From the NCBI GenBank assembly GCA_050012355.1, contig JBEKHI010000041.1:1-31606 (forward strand): a stretch of DNA of 31,606 nucleotides. Reading direction: 5' to 3'. The notes under the pieces were generated by a model. It was not told the DNA's origin. It saw only the letters and a program-made list of their open reading frames with translations, and ran no database searches. The DNA is from JBEKHI01 sp050012355 (GTDB lineage: Bacteria > Actinomycetota > Actinomycetes > Streptosporangiales > Streptosporangiaceae). Position 1 is the stretch's first letter. Each line of letters opens with the position of its first letter. A program made the translations under genes and the position numbers. Below are positions 20,472-29,819 of this stretch, piece by piece.

Positions 20472-23400
20472 TCAGCTGTCGTTGCCGCTCAGCGGTACTC
20501 CCTGCGACGACAGCGGGCCGACGCCGAGCGCGAAGATGTGCATCCCGCTGATCCGTCCCCCGCCCGCCGGGATGGTTCCTCCGGTCGGCAGCGTCACCGC
20601 CTGGACCGTCTTGCCCGGCGTGATGGCGGCTGACGTGTAGAACACGTAGACCGTCTGGTTCCGTTTCCCGGCCGTACCGCCGGCGGTGGCGGGGTTGGAG
20701 TCGTTGATGTACGGCAGCGTCGCGATGACGCCGTTACCGGTGCCCGGTGCGTCGAAGTAGTTGTCCAGCGTGATGGTGAAGCTGCTCGTGCTGCCGTCGG
20801 TGTAGTACACGGTCCCGGTGCCGCTCTCATTGCCGGGGCTGCCGGCGCCGAGGACGCCGAGCGTGGTGCCGGATCCGGACAGCAAGATCGTCTGCCCCTG
20901 GGCCACCACGTTGTCCGGCTGGCCTGACGGAATGTCCGGCCAGCCGAACGTGATCCCGTCGTACGCGACCGTCGCCCCTGGCCCGAGGCCCGCGGCGGTG
21001 AGCGCCTGCGCGGAGAAGCTGTTGCCGACGCCGTCGAAGTCCGCGGCCGTGACGTCGGAGTCGTCGCTGATCCCGGTGTTGTTGTACGCACTGGCCAGTG
21101 TGGCGTAGGCACGCAGCACGCTCACGCTGGAGTACGTGACACCGCGCTGTCGGTCGGCGGTGTAGACAGCCTGCACGGTGATCGGGGCTTGGCCGGGGTT
21201 GGCACTGGCGGGGACCGTGACCTGCCAGCTCGCACTGGCAGTCTGCCCGCTGCGCACGCCGGTCACGGTGACCGGCGTGGCGGGGCTGGCCGTCCAGCCG
21301 TCGGGGAGCGTAGCGGAGAACGTGACCTGGTCCAAGGTGAGCAGGCCGTTGTTGACCAGGGTGGCGGTCACCGTCGTGGTGCTGTCCGGCGCGACGAGCG
21401 CGGGCGCGGCCGCGACGGTCAGCGATCCGTAAGGGACGGGCGCGCCGGCCGACGGCACCTCGCTGACCCTGATCCGAGCGGCCGCGCTGCCGAGCGTGGG
21501 ATGACTGGCCTTGACCGTTACCGCGCCCGGCGAGCCGGGCAGCGAGCGGATCCAGACCGCGGCCGCACCGCCCGTGGCGGTGAAGTCGACGGGGTTGTCG
21601 CCGACGAGTACCCCGGGCCCGTCAACGGTCAGGGTGACCGGTCCGGTCGCGTACGGGCGGGGCGCGCCGAACTTATCCACCGCCCGGAACGCCAGCCTCG
21701 TCGCGTCCGCGCCGTCCCCGTCGATCTCGGCGTCGTCGGCCTCCAACGACAGCCGGTCGCCGGACGTGTCGGCGGTAAGAGACCGGGATGCGACCTTGAC
21801 ACCGTCCAGGTAGCCGTCGATGCGCAGTTCCGGCCGGGCCGCGCCGTCCACCGCGCTGAAATCAACGAACGACGGCGGGTACGGTAGGTGCCCGTAGTCG
21901 GCGGTGTCGGGCGTGACGGTCGCGAACAACTGCCCGCCGACGTACACCTGGAGCTGGTCGAGGTTGGAGCAGATCATCGCGGGCCCCAGGCTGGTCACCG
22001 GCGATGTGGGGCCGAAGTCCCAGTAGAAGGCGGGCGCGATGACCGGCCCGAGCTTCGGATCTACTTGCGCTTGGTAGATAGCGGCACCCGGTTTGGGGAT
22101 GCGGAACAGGTCGACTACGCCGGTATATTTCACGCCCTGGTACTCGTTGCCGTTGCCGGACGGGTAGTCGAAACCGGACCAGGCCAGCAGGCCGCAGTAA
22201 CGGTCGTCGGACGCCGCGATGTTGTGTACGGTCGCGTGTGCCGTCGCCTCGCCCTGCTGGACGGCCTGGGTGTCGGTGCGCCGGTAATAGAGGGCCGGTC
22301 CGGACAAGGTGCCGACAGCCTCGCAGACCAGGTACGGCTTGCCGGCCGCGTCGACGGGAGGATCCAACGTCGGCTCCCGCACCCCGTCGGGACCGATCAG
22401 GCTGCTGTAGTCGTGGTTGCTGTAGACGTCGAACACGAAGCTGGCGTCGGTCACCGAGCCGTCACCTCCGGTCGGCCGTGAGTCGTCGAGGGAGTGCGCC
22501 AGCTCGTTATACAGGGTGTACTCCGCGACTTGCTCGCCCGCCTCGTTCGGCATCGAGCCCCACACGACGACGGACGGGCGGCTCCGGTCCCGGATGATCA
22601 TGTCGTGCAGGTCCTGGTATGCCGCCTGCTGCCACGCGGTGTCGCCGAAGTAGCCCCAGCCCGGTATCTCTTCCCACACCATGAGCCCCAGCTCGTCGCA
22701 GGCGTCGTAGAAATCCTCCGACTGCGGGTAGTGCGAGCAGCGCACCATGTTGCAGTTGAGCTCGTTGCGGAGTATCGCGGCGTCTTTGGCCTGGATGCGG
22801 GCGGGCATCGCGCCGCCGGCATAAGGGAAGAACTGGTGCCGGTTGAGTCCGAACAGTTTGACCCGGTTGCCGTTGAGGTAGAACCCGTCGAGCTGGAAGA
22901 CCGCCTCGCGGAACCCGGTCCTGACCTGATAGTCGTGCAGCGGGCTGCCGTCCGCCACCAGCGTGGCGACCACGGTGTACAACCTTGGGGTTGTCCGGGT
23001 CCCAGAGCGTGATGTCCGGCAGGCCGGTGAGCGTGGCGGTCACCGTCACCTGGCCGACCTCGCTGATCGTGACCGGTACCGTGGCGGAGGCCAGGGTCCG
23101 GGTTCCGTCCACTAGGTCCACTGTTAGCTTGACACTGCCCGCGGGGACGATGGCGGCGTCGACCGTGGTCTGCACGACGACCTGCCGCGCGCTGGCGTCG
23201 AGGACGTTAACCGGCTTGGCGAACACGTCGGCGAGGAAGATCTGCGGTACGGCCCGCAGGCTGACGTCGCGGTAGACCCCGCCGGGCTGCCAGAAGTCGA
23301 CAGACGTGCTGATGTAAGGGGCTGGCCGGTCCGGCGGCACGTCAAGGTTGAAGGTGGAATCCAGCGTCACGGCGAGCACGTTGTCCTCTGGCTGCAGGTG

Positions 23401-23611
23401 GCCGGTGATCTCGGCGCTGAATGGCAGGTAGCCGCCCGGCCCGCTCGGCCGCGCTGGCCGCTGGTCCGCGGGCACTGAGCAGCGACCATGCCGCCATCCC
23501 GGCCGTTCCGCTGGCCGCCGTGCGGAGGAACACGCGCCGTGACACGGGCACGTGCGGGCGGCTCCTGGACGCATGCAGCGGGTCGCCGTCGGATAGCTGA
23601 GAGTCGCGCAT
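20472..23611 (-). pseudogene. GH2-family glycosidase (beta-galactosidase-like), frame-broken
   Basis: The parts of one exported GH2 enzyme lie in three frames. The first (ATG 23611, with GGAGG upstream) gives a Tat signal, SRRVFLRTAASGTAGMAAWSLL. The frame is lost near 23440-23460; the next segment begins GGYLPFSAEITGHL and covers the end of the sugar-binding domain and the immunoglobulin-like domain. A second shift at about 22982-22986 (AAGGTTGTAC where AAGTTGTAC would encode KLY) leads to the TIM-barrel frame, open to 20472. The usual ~110 residues between signal and GGYLPF are missing, so a deletion also occurred. The barrel keeps the acid/base Glu (MPNEAG, codon 22544-22542) and nucleophile Glu (LVCEAVG, 22322-22320). 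A NEW3-like and a beta-rich C-terminal domain follow. Confidence 0.8.
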
Positions 23612-23882
23612 CGGAGTCATCCCTCCGTCAGTGAGACGTTTGACCTCGCATAGATTCTCACCAATTCCAGCAACTATCAATATTTCCGACCAGAAAACTG
23701 GTAATTCGCTCGGCCAGCACACCATGGCCGGGCCGTCGGGTGGGGACCGGCTGGGGCCGCCGTCGGTGTCCTGGCAGCAGACCCCCGATGACAGGGCGCG
23801 TGGTTACCTTCCTGTCAGGCTCGCCGCCGAGTCTCCGGATGAGGATGAGATGACATCGCTGGCAGGGGTGTTCAATATGTCC

Positions 23883-26573
23883 CTATGAGTTAGCGACCCA
23901 ATGCCAGCTGTCGAGCATGGCAGTAATGTCTGGCTCCAGAGCTGCGTAATCGGAAGATTTCGCGTGGAACGTTATTATGTAGCCGAAATTGTCGTGGATA
24001 ACAATCCATTGCACAGAGTGCAGGAAGGCCAGTCCTCGTACGCCGTCCAGCAGGAACGAGCGCCCGCCATTCCCGCGGATCCGTGCTCCGGGACCGACTT
24101 GCTCGGCTTCAAGGGTAAGCAAGACGGTGGTCCCGGCGTATTCGGCTTGCAGGTACTCACGATTGACAGGAGTGAGCTCGTACCAGTTGGGGAAAAGACG
24201 GATCTCGTAACCGTTTCCCGGTATCCAGCCGTCGTTGCCGATGTTCCCCGCGACGAGAGCATCGCCCACGCTGGCGTTGGGTACCCGAAGCGCGAACCCG
24301 GCGATGACGGCAACGACCGCGATGCCTGCCGAGAGCCATCGGAGCGTCCTTGCCCGCAACCGCCGGTGGCCATATGAACCAGCACGTGCGGCGATGCTGG
24401 CGACGGCCGGGACTAGCAGGATGCCGATCAATGCTGCTTCAACGGCAGCGGGACGTAGCTGCGCTATGTAGAAACCCGGATCTCCCGGGCAGATGCTGGC
24501 GGGCGGGTGCGTGTAGGTGACGCTAAACGGTGCGGCGCAATTGCCGATGGTCAGGGCACCCATAAGGGCGAAGATGCCCAGCGCCGCGACGATCGCGCCG
24601 ACAGCAACGGCGATTGTCAGTGACTGCGCGGAAGCGAGCTGTACGGCGGCGATCAGGGCAAAGATGACGGCGGTCAAAATAACCGCCTGCTCTTCGAAAA
24701 CACTAAAGTTGCCGTAAAAGAATCCGCTCCACCTTATGTCCGGCGCGATGCGCATGTGCGCAAAGGCGGCTGTCGCAAGGGTGAGGGCGACCATCGCCAC
24801 CGCTCCGGCGAGGCAGATCAGCGCCGCGGGCCGGACCTGTTCGGGTCGCGGCCGCAGTCTCGCGGCGATGTCGCGAACTCCGCCTGCCCGCCGCCGGAGG
24901 CTGACAATGGAGGCCGACAGCGGAACGGCGATGAATACCAGGCACACCACTAGGGCGCCGAGCTGTTCGGCGGCGTAGAGCCCGGCCGTAGTCCAGGTCT
25001 GTTCCAGGACGATCCTGGTGCTGGAGTCGAAGTCCTCGACGGAGGTGAACTGGGCCAGGACGAAATCCAGGCCTACAGCGAGGACGACCCACGTGCCGAT
25101 AGCCGCGGCGAACATCCCGGCGCGAGCGGGGACGCGCGGCGTGCTCCGGGCGGCCTGATGCTGCCAGGCGTCTGCCCAGTGCCCGATCCAGGTCGGGATC
25201 GACATGAAGATGATCGTGATGAGCGCCACCCACACCGCGAGTACCGCGAAGGCCTCCGGGTGCAGGCTGTCCGGTGCCACTCCTTGATCAAAGGCAGTGG
25301 AGAGAGTGATGACCGGGCCGATAGCCACACCTATCCCGAGTCCCAGCCCGGCCGCCCAGCCTGTGCCGGCCGACGCTTCCGTCGTCATAAATCGCTTTCG
25401 CCACATGGCGACTGTCAGTGCGATCCCGGAAAAGAGCGCGAAAATAACGGCCGGTATGAGGCCCCCGATGGCTTTCGCCGTGATAAGCAGGTACACGATT
25501 TCTTGCGCGGCCTCGGCGCCTATGGCCGCGACAAGCCCCGTTGCCAGGCCGTCCCAGAGGCCGCATCGGTACAGGGGCGCGGGATCCAACAGCGCCGCCG
25601 CCCTGTCCTGACCGGATGGATGCACCCAGCCCAGATGCCACGCGCGTCGCCCGCGGCGGGTCGGCTGGCCGGTGAGCAGCGCGCCTAGGGCGGTGCCCGG
25701 ATCGATTTCCCGCACTCGCGCGTCCGCGTCGAATTCACGCGAGCGCAGGATGGAATTTCGCAGGGAATAAACGATCAGAGCCAGTACCGCTACCCGCCAG
25801 ATTATCCGCTGCTGGCTTCCTGGCTCCCAGCTGAAAGCCAAGAGCCATATCAGTGGCAGCAGCGCGGTGATAACGAAGGCACGCCAGATCGCGATGGCGA
25901 GATATGTCTGGTCGATATCCTTGTTCCTGATGTGTGCCAGCTCATGCAGCACGACAGCGTCAAATGCGTCCGGCCGCCTGAACGCCGCGACCGCCGCTCC
26001 GCCGCTGACGGCGACACAGCGGCGCCGGACACGGCCGAACGCGAATGCCGACAGTTGGACATTGAACGGCTGCAGGAGCCAGACCACGGGGCCGGTCCCT
26101 GCGCGCTCACGCAACTTCTCTAGGCGGTCAAGCAGCGGCGCCGCTTCGCTGGCCAGCGGGGTGAGATGCATCCGCCGCCGGTACCACCATGGCTCGGCAC
26201 AATAAATGGCCACCGCCAGTACGACAAGCAGGCCGATGCCAAGCAGGACCCACAGTCCCACCACGCGCTCCGCGCCGGCGCGGCACGCCCTGGACTGGCC
26301 GAGCGCGGCGGCGTAGGCAGTCAGCCCATAGGGATGCGGCGATAGCGCGCGGGCCTGGCACACGCGAATGACGGTCAGCAGCGCGGCACCACGCGAGCCG
26401 GCCGTGTAGATGCTCTCGTAGATCATGCTGCTCGACACAACTACCGCCGCGATGAGCAGGGCGAAGCGGAAACTGGTACTGGCCGGAAGCGCGAACGCGC
26501 TGCCGCGGGTGCCGACGGCGCCCCTCGCATCGACCGGACCCGCGGTGGTGCCGGTAGGCGGATCGCCGCTCAT
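23883..26573 (-). CDS. Polytopic M48-family metallopeptidase with C-terminal PsbP/DcrB-like domain
   Basis: An 896-residue membrane protein. Two hydrophobic segments (about 36-50 and 105-124) precede an M48 catalytic domain with the zinc motif HELAH (H210, E211, H214) and a third ligand E280 in SREFDAD; HPSGQDRAAALL (318-329) also fits M48. It is followed by about ten more hydrophobic segments up to ~780. The last ~110 residues, after a final membrane helix, are probably extracytoplasmic: YEIRLFPNWYELTPVN to the end (DITAMLDSWHW) resembles the PsbP/DcrB/Mog1 fold (inference). M48 peptidases such as HtpX cleave damaged membrane proteins. This one is twice the usual length. Its ATG overlaps the stop of the preceding small gene by 4 nt. 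Confidence 0.83.
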   Translation of the reverse strand: MSGDPPTGTTAGPVDARGAVGTRGSAFALPASTSFRFALLIAAVVVSSSMIYESIYTAGSRGAALLTVIRVCQARALSPHPYGLTAYAAALGQSRACRAGAERVVGLWVLLGIGLLVVLAVAIYCAEPWWYRRRMHLTPLASEAAPLLDRLEKLRERAGTGPVVWLLQPFNVQLSAFAFGRVRRRCVAVSGGAAVAAFRRPDAFDAVVLHELAHIRNKDIDQTYLAIAIWRAFVITALLPLIWLLAFSWEPGSQQRIIWRVAVLALIVYSLRNSILRSREFDADARVREIDPGTALGALLTGQPTRRGRRAWHLGWVHPSGQDRAAALLDPAPLYRCGLWDGLATGLVAAIGAEAAQEIVYLLITAKAIGGLIPAVIFALFSGIALTVAMWRKRFMTTEASAGTGWAAGLGLGIGVAIGPVITLSTAFDQGVAPDSLHPEAFAVLAVWVALITIIFMSIPTWIGHWADAWQHQAARSTPRVPARAGMFAAAIGTWVVLAVGLDFVLAQFTSVEDFDSSTRIVLEQTWTTAGLYAAEQLGALVVCLVFIAVPLSASIVSLRRRAGGVRDIAARLRPRPEQVRPAALICLAGAVAMVALTLATAAFAHMRIAPDIRWSGFFYGNFSVFEEQAVILTAVIFALIAAVQLASAQSLTIAVAVGAIVAALGIFALMGALTIGNCAAPFSVTYTHPPASICPGDPGFYIAQLRPAAVEAALIGILLVPAVASIAARAGSYGHRRLRARTLRWLSAGIAVVAVIAGFALRVPNASVGDALVAGNIGNDGWIPGNGYEIRLFPNWYELTPVNREYLQAEYAGTTVLLTLEAEQVGPGARIRGNGGRSFLLDGVRGLAFLHSVQWIVIHDNFGYIITFHAKSSDYAALEPDITAMLDSWHWVANS

Positions 26574-27037
26574 GGGACGGGGGGTGCCACCAGGACTCCC
26601 ACAATCGCGTTGGCGAGAAGTCCTGCTTGCTTTTTAGAAACGTTCAGTCGGCCGGCCTCCTGCTCGGCCACCTTCCGGAGCAGCCGGATCTGCGCCTCGG
26701 TAAAGTGCGGGGTCTCGCCGGGGCTGCTGCGCTGGCCCGGACGGTGCGCCTGAAGCTGCTGCAAAACGCCATGCAGGGCCGTTTGCGCCGCCTGGGCTAG
26801 GATCGCATCCCAGAAGCTGCGGGTAAAACTCAAGATCACTGGCGTCAGCAGGGTCACGACCTCGCCCGCGCCGAAGCCGAGAATCTGGTCGTCCGATGAC
26901 TTATTACTCTTCCGGGCGCGCTTAGCATCCTGAAACTGATCGGCTAGCGACGGGTATAGCGGCAGTTCTTCCGGCGCCATACGCGATACGAGTTCCAGAC
27001 CGATCGACCTTACGATCTCATCAGTCTCCGCTGGCAT
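26570..27037 (-). CDS. Small helical partner protein of the M48 peptidase
   Basis: A 155-residue protein of no recognised family. Residues ~8-50 are polar and helical with a Lys/Arg-rich cluster (DAKRARKSNKS). A hydrophobic to amphipathic segment follows (ILGFGAGEVVTLLTPVILSFTRSFWDAILAQAAQTAL), which could be a membrane helix or helical hairpin. After a Pro/Gly/Ser linker, the last 50 residues form a helical domain (FTEAQIRLLRKVAEQEAGRLNVSKKQAGLLANAIVG). GGGAGG lies 7 nt before the ATG at 27037; upstream in-frame starts lack a ribosome site. The 4-nt overlap with the M48 gene suggests the two proteins act together, for instance as adaptor or inhibitor (inference). Confidence 0.75.
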   Translation of the reverse strand: MPAETDEIVRSIGLELVSRMAPEELPLYPSLADQFQDAKRARKSNKSSDDQILGFGAGEVVTLLTPVILSFTRSFWDAILAQAAQTALHGVLQQLQAHRPGQRSSPGETPHFTEAQIRLLRKVAEQEAGRLNVSKKQAGLLANAIVGVLVAPPVP

Positions 27038-27059
27038 CGCAGACCTCCCCCATGTCAAA

Positions 27060-27088
27060 ATTATGACCAAGAGCGGCGATTCGTCCGA
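27060..27088 (-). promoter_or_regulatory. Putative promoter of the small protein-M48 operon
   Basis: On the minus strand CATAAT (27065-27060) is a good -10 box, with TCGGAC 17 nt further upstream as a weak -35. Transcription would begin near 27053 and leave a 16-nt leader that just contains the ribosome site GGGAGG. Confidence 0.35.
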
Positions 27089-27357
27089 ATTGGGGCGTTA
27101 AGAAGGTGGTCGTGATTTTCCGCTCTTTGGGTCTCATCATCTACGGGTTTTCGCGGGTTCGCCAGATCTGGCGCGATAAGTTTGTTATTTGGCATTTGCT
27201 ATTCCGCTGGCCTGTTCTGCCGCTGAAGTCCAGTGTGTCACTGTGATATCAGTTGGCCACCGCGTCACCATCGTCGGGTTCGTCGCGAGGAAACTAGGTG
27301 ATGAAGTCGGTAGCAACCCCTTGACCGGCATAGGAGCCTCGACACTAAGGAAAGCCG

Positions 27358-28320
27358 ATGAGATCGCAATCGCGCTGGGGTCTGACGTTGCCGCTAAGCG
27401 GGCTGCCGCTCGCCGCCCAGAAAGACCTGGTAGCGGGCCTGCCCGAGCTCGGCTACACCGATGTCTGGTCGGCGGAGCTGAACGGGATCGACGGCTTCAC
27501 GCCACTGACCCTTGCCTCCCAGTGGGCGCCTCAGCTGCGCCTCGGCACCGCGATCGTCGGCATCTACACCCGCGCACCGGTCTCGCTCGCCGTGCAGGCC
27601 GGCACGCTGGCGGCGCTCGCTCCCGGCAAGTTCGTGATGGGCATCGGCACCTCGTCCCAGGTCGCCGTCGAGCAGTGGAATGGCATCCCGTTCGAGAAGC
27701 CCTACCAGCGCTCGCGGGACATGCTGCGGTTCCTGCGCGAGGCGCTGGCCGGCGGCAAGGTCACCCGCGAGTACGAGACGTTCTCGGTGGATGGCTTCCG
27801 GCTAGATCCGGCACCCGAGATCCCGCCCGCGCTCGCCCTGGCGGCGCTGCGACCCGGCATGCTCAAGCTCGCCGCCGCCGAGGCCGACATGGCGATCACC
27901 AACTGGCTCGCCCCGAAGGACGTGCCGACGGTGCGTGACGCGGCAGGCCCGGACTGCGAACTGGTCGCCCGGATCTTCGTCTGCCCGACCACCGACGTCG
28001 GCACCGCCCGCTTCATCGGCAGGCGAATTCTCGCCGCCTACCTCACCGCGCCCGTGTATGCCGCATTCCATCAGTGGCTCGGCCGCGGCGACATCATCGA
28101 ACCCATGCTGACGGCCTGGAACTCCGGCGACCGCAAAGGCGCTCTCGATGCGATTCCCGACGCGCTCGTCGACGAACTGGTGATCCACGGGCCCGCTGAG
28201 GAGTGCCGCGAGCGCGTGGGCGAGTACCAAGCGACCGGTCTGGACACTCCCGTCATCGCGATCGCGCCGGTACCCGGCCTCGACCTCGCCGACACAATCC
28301 GCAAGCTCGCGCCAGCCTGA
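27358..28320 (+). CDS. LLM-class F420-dependent oxidoreductase
   Basis: A 320-residue luciferase-like protein, cytoplasmic. The fold is shown by WGLTLPLSGLPL at the start, ELGYTDVWSAELNGIDGFTPL, LRLGTAIVGIYTRAP, FVMGIGTSSQVAVEQWNGIPFEKPYQRSRDMLRFLR and the late RVGEYQATGLDTPVIAIAP strand. These are typical of F420-dependent oxidoreductases of actinobacteria rather than flavin-only luciferases. The substrate is unknown. It is only distantly similar to the LLM protein at 3278-4147. AAGGAAAG precedes the ATG. The 287 bp upstream hold no gene and separate it from the divergent M48 operon. Confidence 0.87.
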   Translation: MRSQSRWGLTLPLSGLPLAAQKDLVAGLPELGYTDVWSAELNGIDGFTPLTLASQWAPQLRLGTAIVGIYTRAPVSLAVQAGTLAALAPGKFVMGIGTSSQVAVEQWNGIPFEKPYQRSRDMLRFLREALAGGKVTREYETFSVDGFRLDPAPEIPPALALAALRPGMLKLAAAEADMAITNWLAPKDVPTVRDAAGPDCELVARIFVCPTTDVGTARFIGRRILAAYLTAPVYAAFHQWLGRGDIIEPMLTAWNSGDRKGALDAIPDALVDELVIHGPAEECRERVGEYQATGLDTPVIAIAPVPGLDLADTIRKLAPA

Positions 28321-28356
28321 CCTGCTTGGTCCGGACGACGGCGAGCTGGAATCGGC

Positions 28357-28411
28357 CCCATCGATGACCCATCGCTGGGCCTGCGGTGCTATCGATGACC
28401 CATCGCTGGGG
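28357..28411 (+). repeat. Dispersed intergenic repeat, copy C
   Basis: Two identical 16-nt units GATGACCCATCGCTGG (28363-28378 and 28394-28409) lie 31 nt apart, with the spacer GCCTGCGGTGCTATC. This is the most regular of the three copies. It lies between the LLM gene and the acyl-CoA dehydrogenase operon, followed by an AT-rich stretch (28430-28475) that probably holds the operon promoter. Confidence 0.75.
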
Positions 28412-28505
28412 TCACGGCTGAGGCCTGCACTTCTTGAGATCAACATTTCCATTTATGAGAACATCATTCTAAGGTTGGAGGCGACCAGACACGAAAGGAG
28501 CCCGC

Positions 28506-29819
28506 ATGTGGGACTTCAGCACCGATCCCGACTACCAGGCCAAGCTCGACTGGGTGGCCGCCTTCGTACGGGATGAGGTCGAGCCGATCGACGTGCTGTT
28601 CCCCGGCACCGCGGAGCCCTATGACCGGGATAGCGAGGTCTTCCGCAACGTTGTCCGTCCGCTGCAGGAACAGGTCAAGAGCCACGGGTTGTGGGCCGCG
28701 CACCTGCCTCCAGAGCTCGGCGGCATGGGGATGGGACAGGTCAGCCTGGCGCTGCTGAACGAGATACTCGGCCGCTCGCAGTGGGCCCCCGCGGTGTTCG
28801 GCACCCAGGCCCCCGACTCCGGCAATGCCGAGATACTCGCGCACTACGCCACCGAGAAGCAGAAGGACCGTTACCTCCAGCCGCTGCTCGACGGCCAGAT
28901 CGTGTCGGCGTTCGCGATGACCGAGCCGCAAGGCGGCGCCGACCCCGGCGGCTTCACCTGCACGGCGGTACGGGACGAGGACGGGTGGGTGATCGACGGG
29001 CAGAAGTGGTTCATCTCGAACTACGCCTACGCCGAGTTCGTCATCGCGATGGTCATCACCGATCCGGACGTCCCGGTGCACAAGGGCTCGTCGATGTTCA
29101 TCGTCCCCCGCGGCACCCCCGGCCTGGAACTGCTGCGCGGCACCGGCCTGGCTAACGAGCCGATTGGTGAGGGCGCGCACGCCTACCTGCGGTTCACCGG
29201 CTGCCGGGTGCCGGCCGAGAACCTCCTGGGCACCCCGGGAACCGGCTTCATGATCGCGCAGACCCGGCTGTCCGGCGGCCGGCTGCACCACGCGATGCGC
29301 GCGATCGGGCAGTGCCGGCGCGCGCTGGACATGATGACCGAGCGCATCGCCAGCCGCCGGACCCGAGGCCGGTCGCTCGGCGATCAGCAGGCCGTCCGGC
29401 AGGCACTCGCCGATTCGTGGATTCAGCTCGAGCAGTTCCGGCTGCAGGTGCTGCACGCCGCCTGGCAGGCCGACCGCGCCGCCGCCACCGGCGATCCCGC
29501 CGACGCGGCCCGCGCCCGGCTGCACATCTCCGCGGTCAAGGCGGCCACCCCGAAAACGGTGATCGACGTCGTGTACCGCGCGTTGCACGTCCACGGCGCG
29601 CTCGGCACCTCCAATGAGCTGCCGCTGTCCCGGATGTGGCAGGCCGGCCCGGTCCTCGGCATCGCCGACGGACCGACCGAGGCGCACAAGGACGTCGTCG
29701 CCCGCGCCCTGCTCAAGGAACAGGAGCCTGCTGAGGACACCCTGTTCGGCTCCGAGCACATCCCCGCCCGCGCCGAAGCGGCCCGCAAGAAGCTCGCCGG
29801 AAAGGTCACGGCGCTATGA
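28506..29819 (+). CDS. Acyl-CoA dehydrogenase, ACAD10/ACAD11-like
   Basis: A 437-residue FAD-dependent dehydrogenase. The N-terminus MWDFSTDPDYQAKLDWVAAFVRDEVEPID and the segment FGTQAPDSGNAEILAHYATEKQK match the ACAD10/ACAD11 group. AFAMTEPQGGADPGGF and IDGQKWFISNYAYAEF are the flavin and substrate motifs, and GIADGPTEAHKDVVARALL closes the domain where other members have GTxE. In mammals such enzymes act with a fused kinase domain to remove a phosphorylated 4-hydroxyl from 4-hydroxyacyl-CoA. Here the kinase is the next gene, overlapping by 4 nt (ATGA), so they form a split version. AAGGAG at 28495-28500 supports the ATG. Confidence 0.88.
   Translation: MWDFSTDPDYQAKLDWVAAFVRDEVEPIDVLFPGTAEPYDRDSEVFRNVVRPLQEQVKSHGLWAAHLPPELGGMGMGQVSLALLNEILGRSQWAPAVFGTQAPDSGNAEILAHYATEKQKDRYLQPLLDGQIVSAFAMTEPQGGADPGGFTCTAVRDEDGWVIDGQKWFISNYAYAEFVIAMVITDPDVPVHKGSSMFIVPRGTPGLELLRGTGLANEPIGEGAHAYLRFTGCRVPAENLLGTPGTGFMIAQTRLSGGRLHHAMRAIGQCRRALDMMTERIASRRTRGRSLGDQQAVRQALADSWIQLEQFRLQVLHAAWQADRAAATGDPADAARARLHISAVKAATPKTVIDVVYRALHVHGALGTSNELPLSRMWQAGPVLGIADGPTEAHKDVVARALLKEQEPAEDTLFGSEHIPARAEAARKKLAGKVTAL

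Noticed and set aside
28464..29759. Minus-strand open frame of 431 codons opposite the ACAD10/11-like gene
   Set aside because: It mirrors a strongly supported dehydrogenase; low-complexity Arg/Gly/Val composition.
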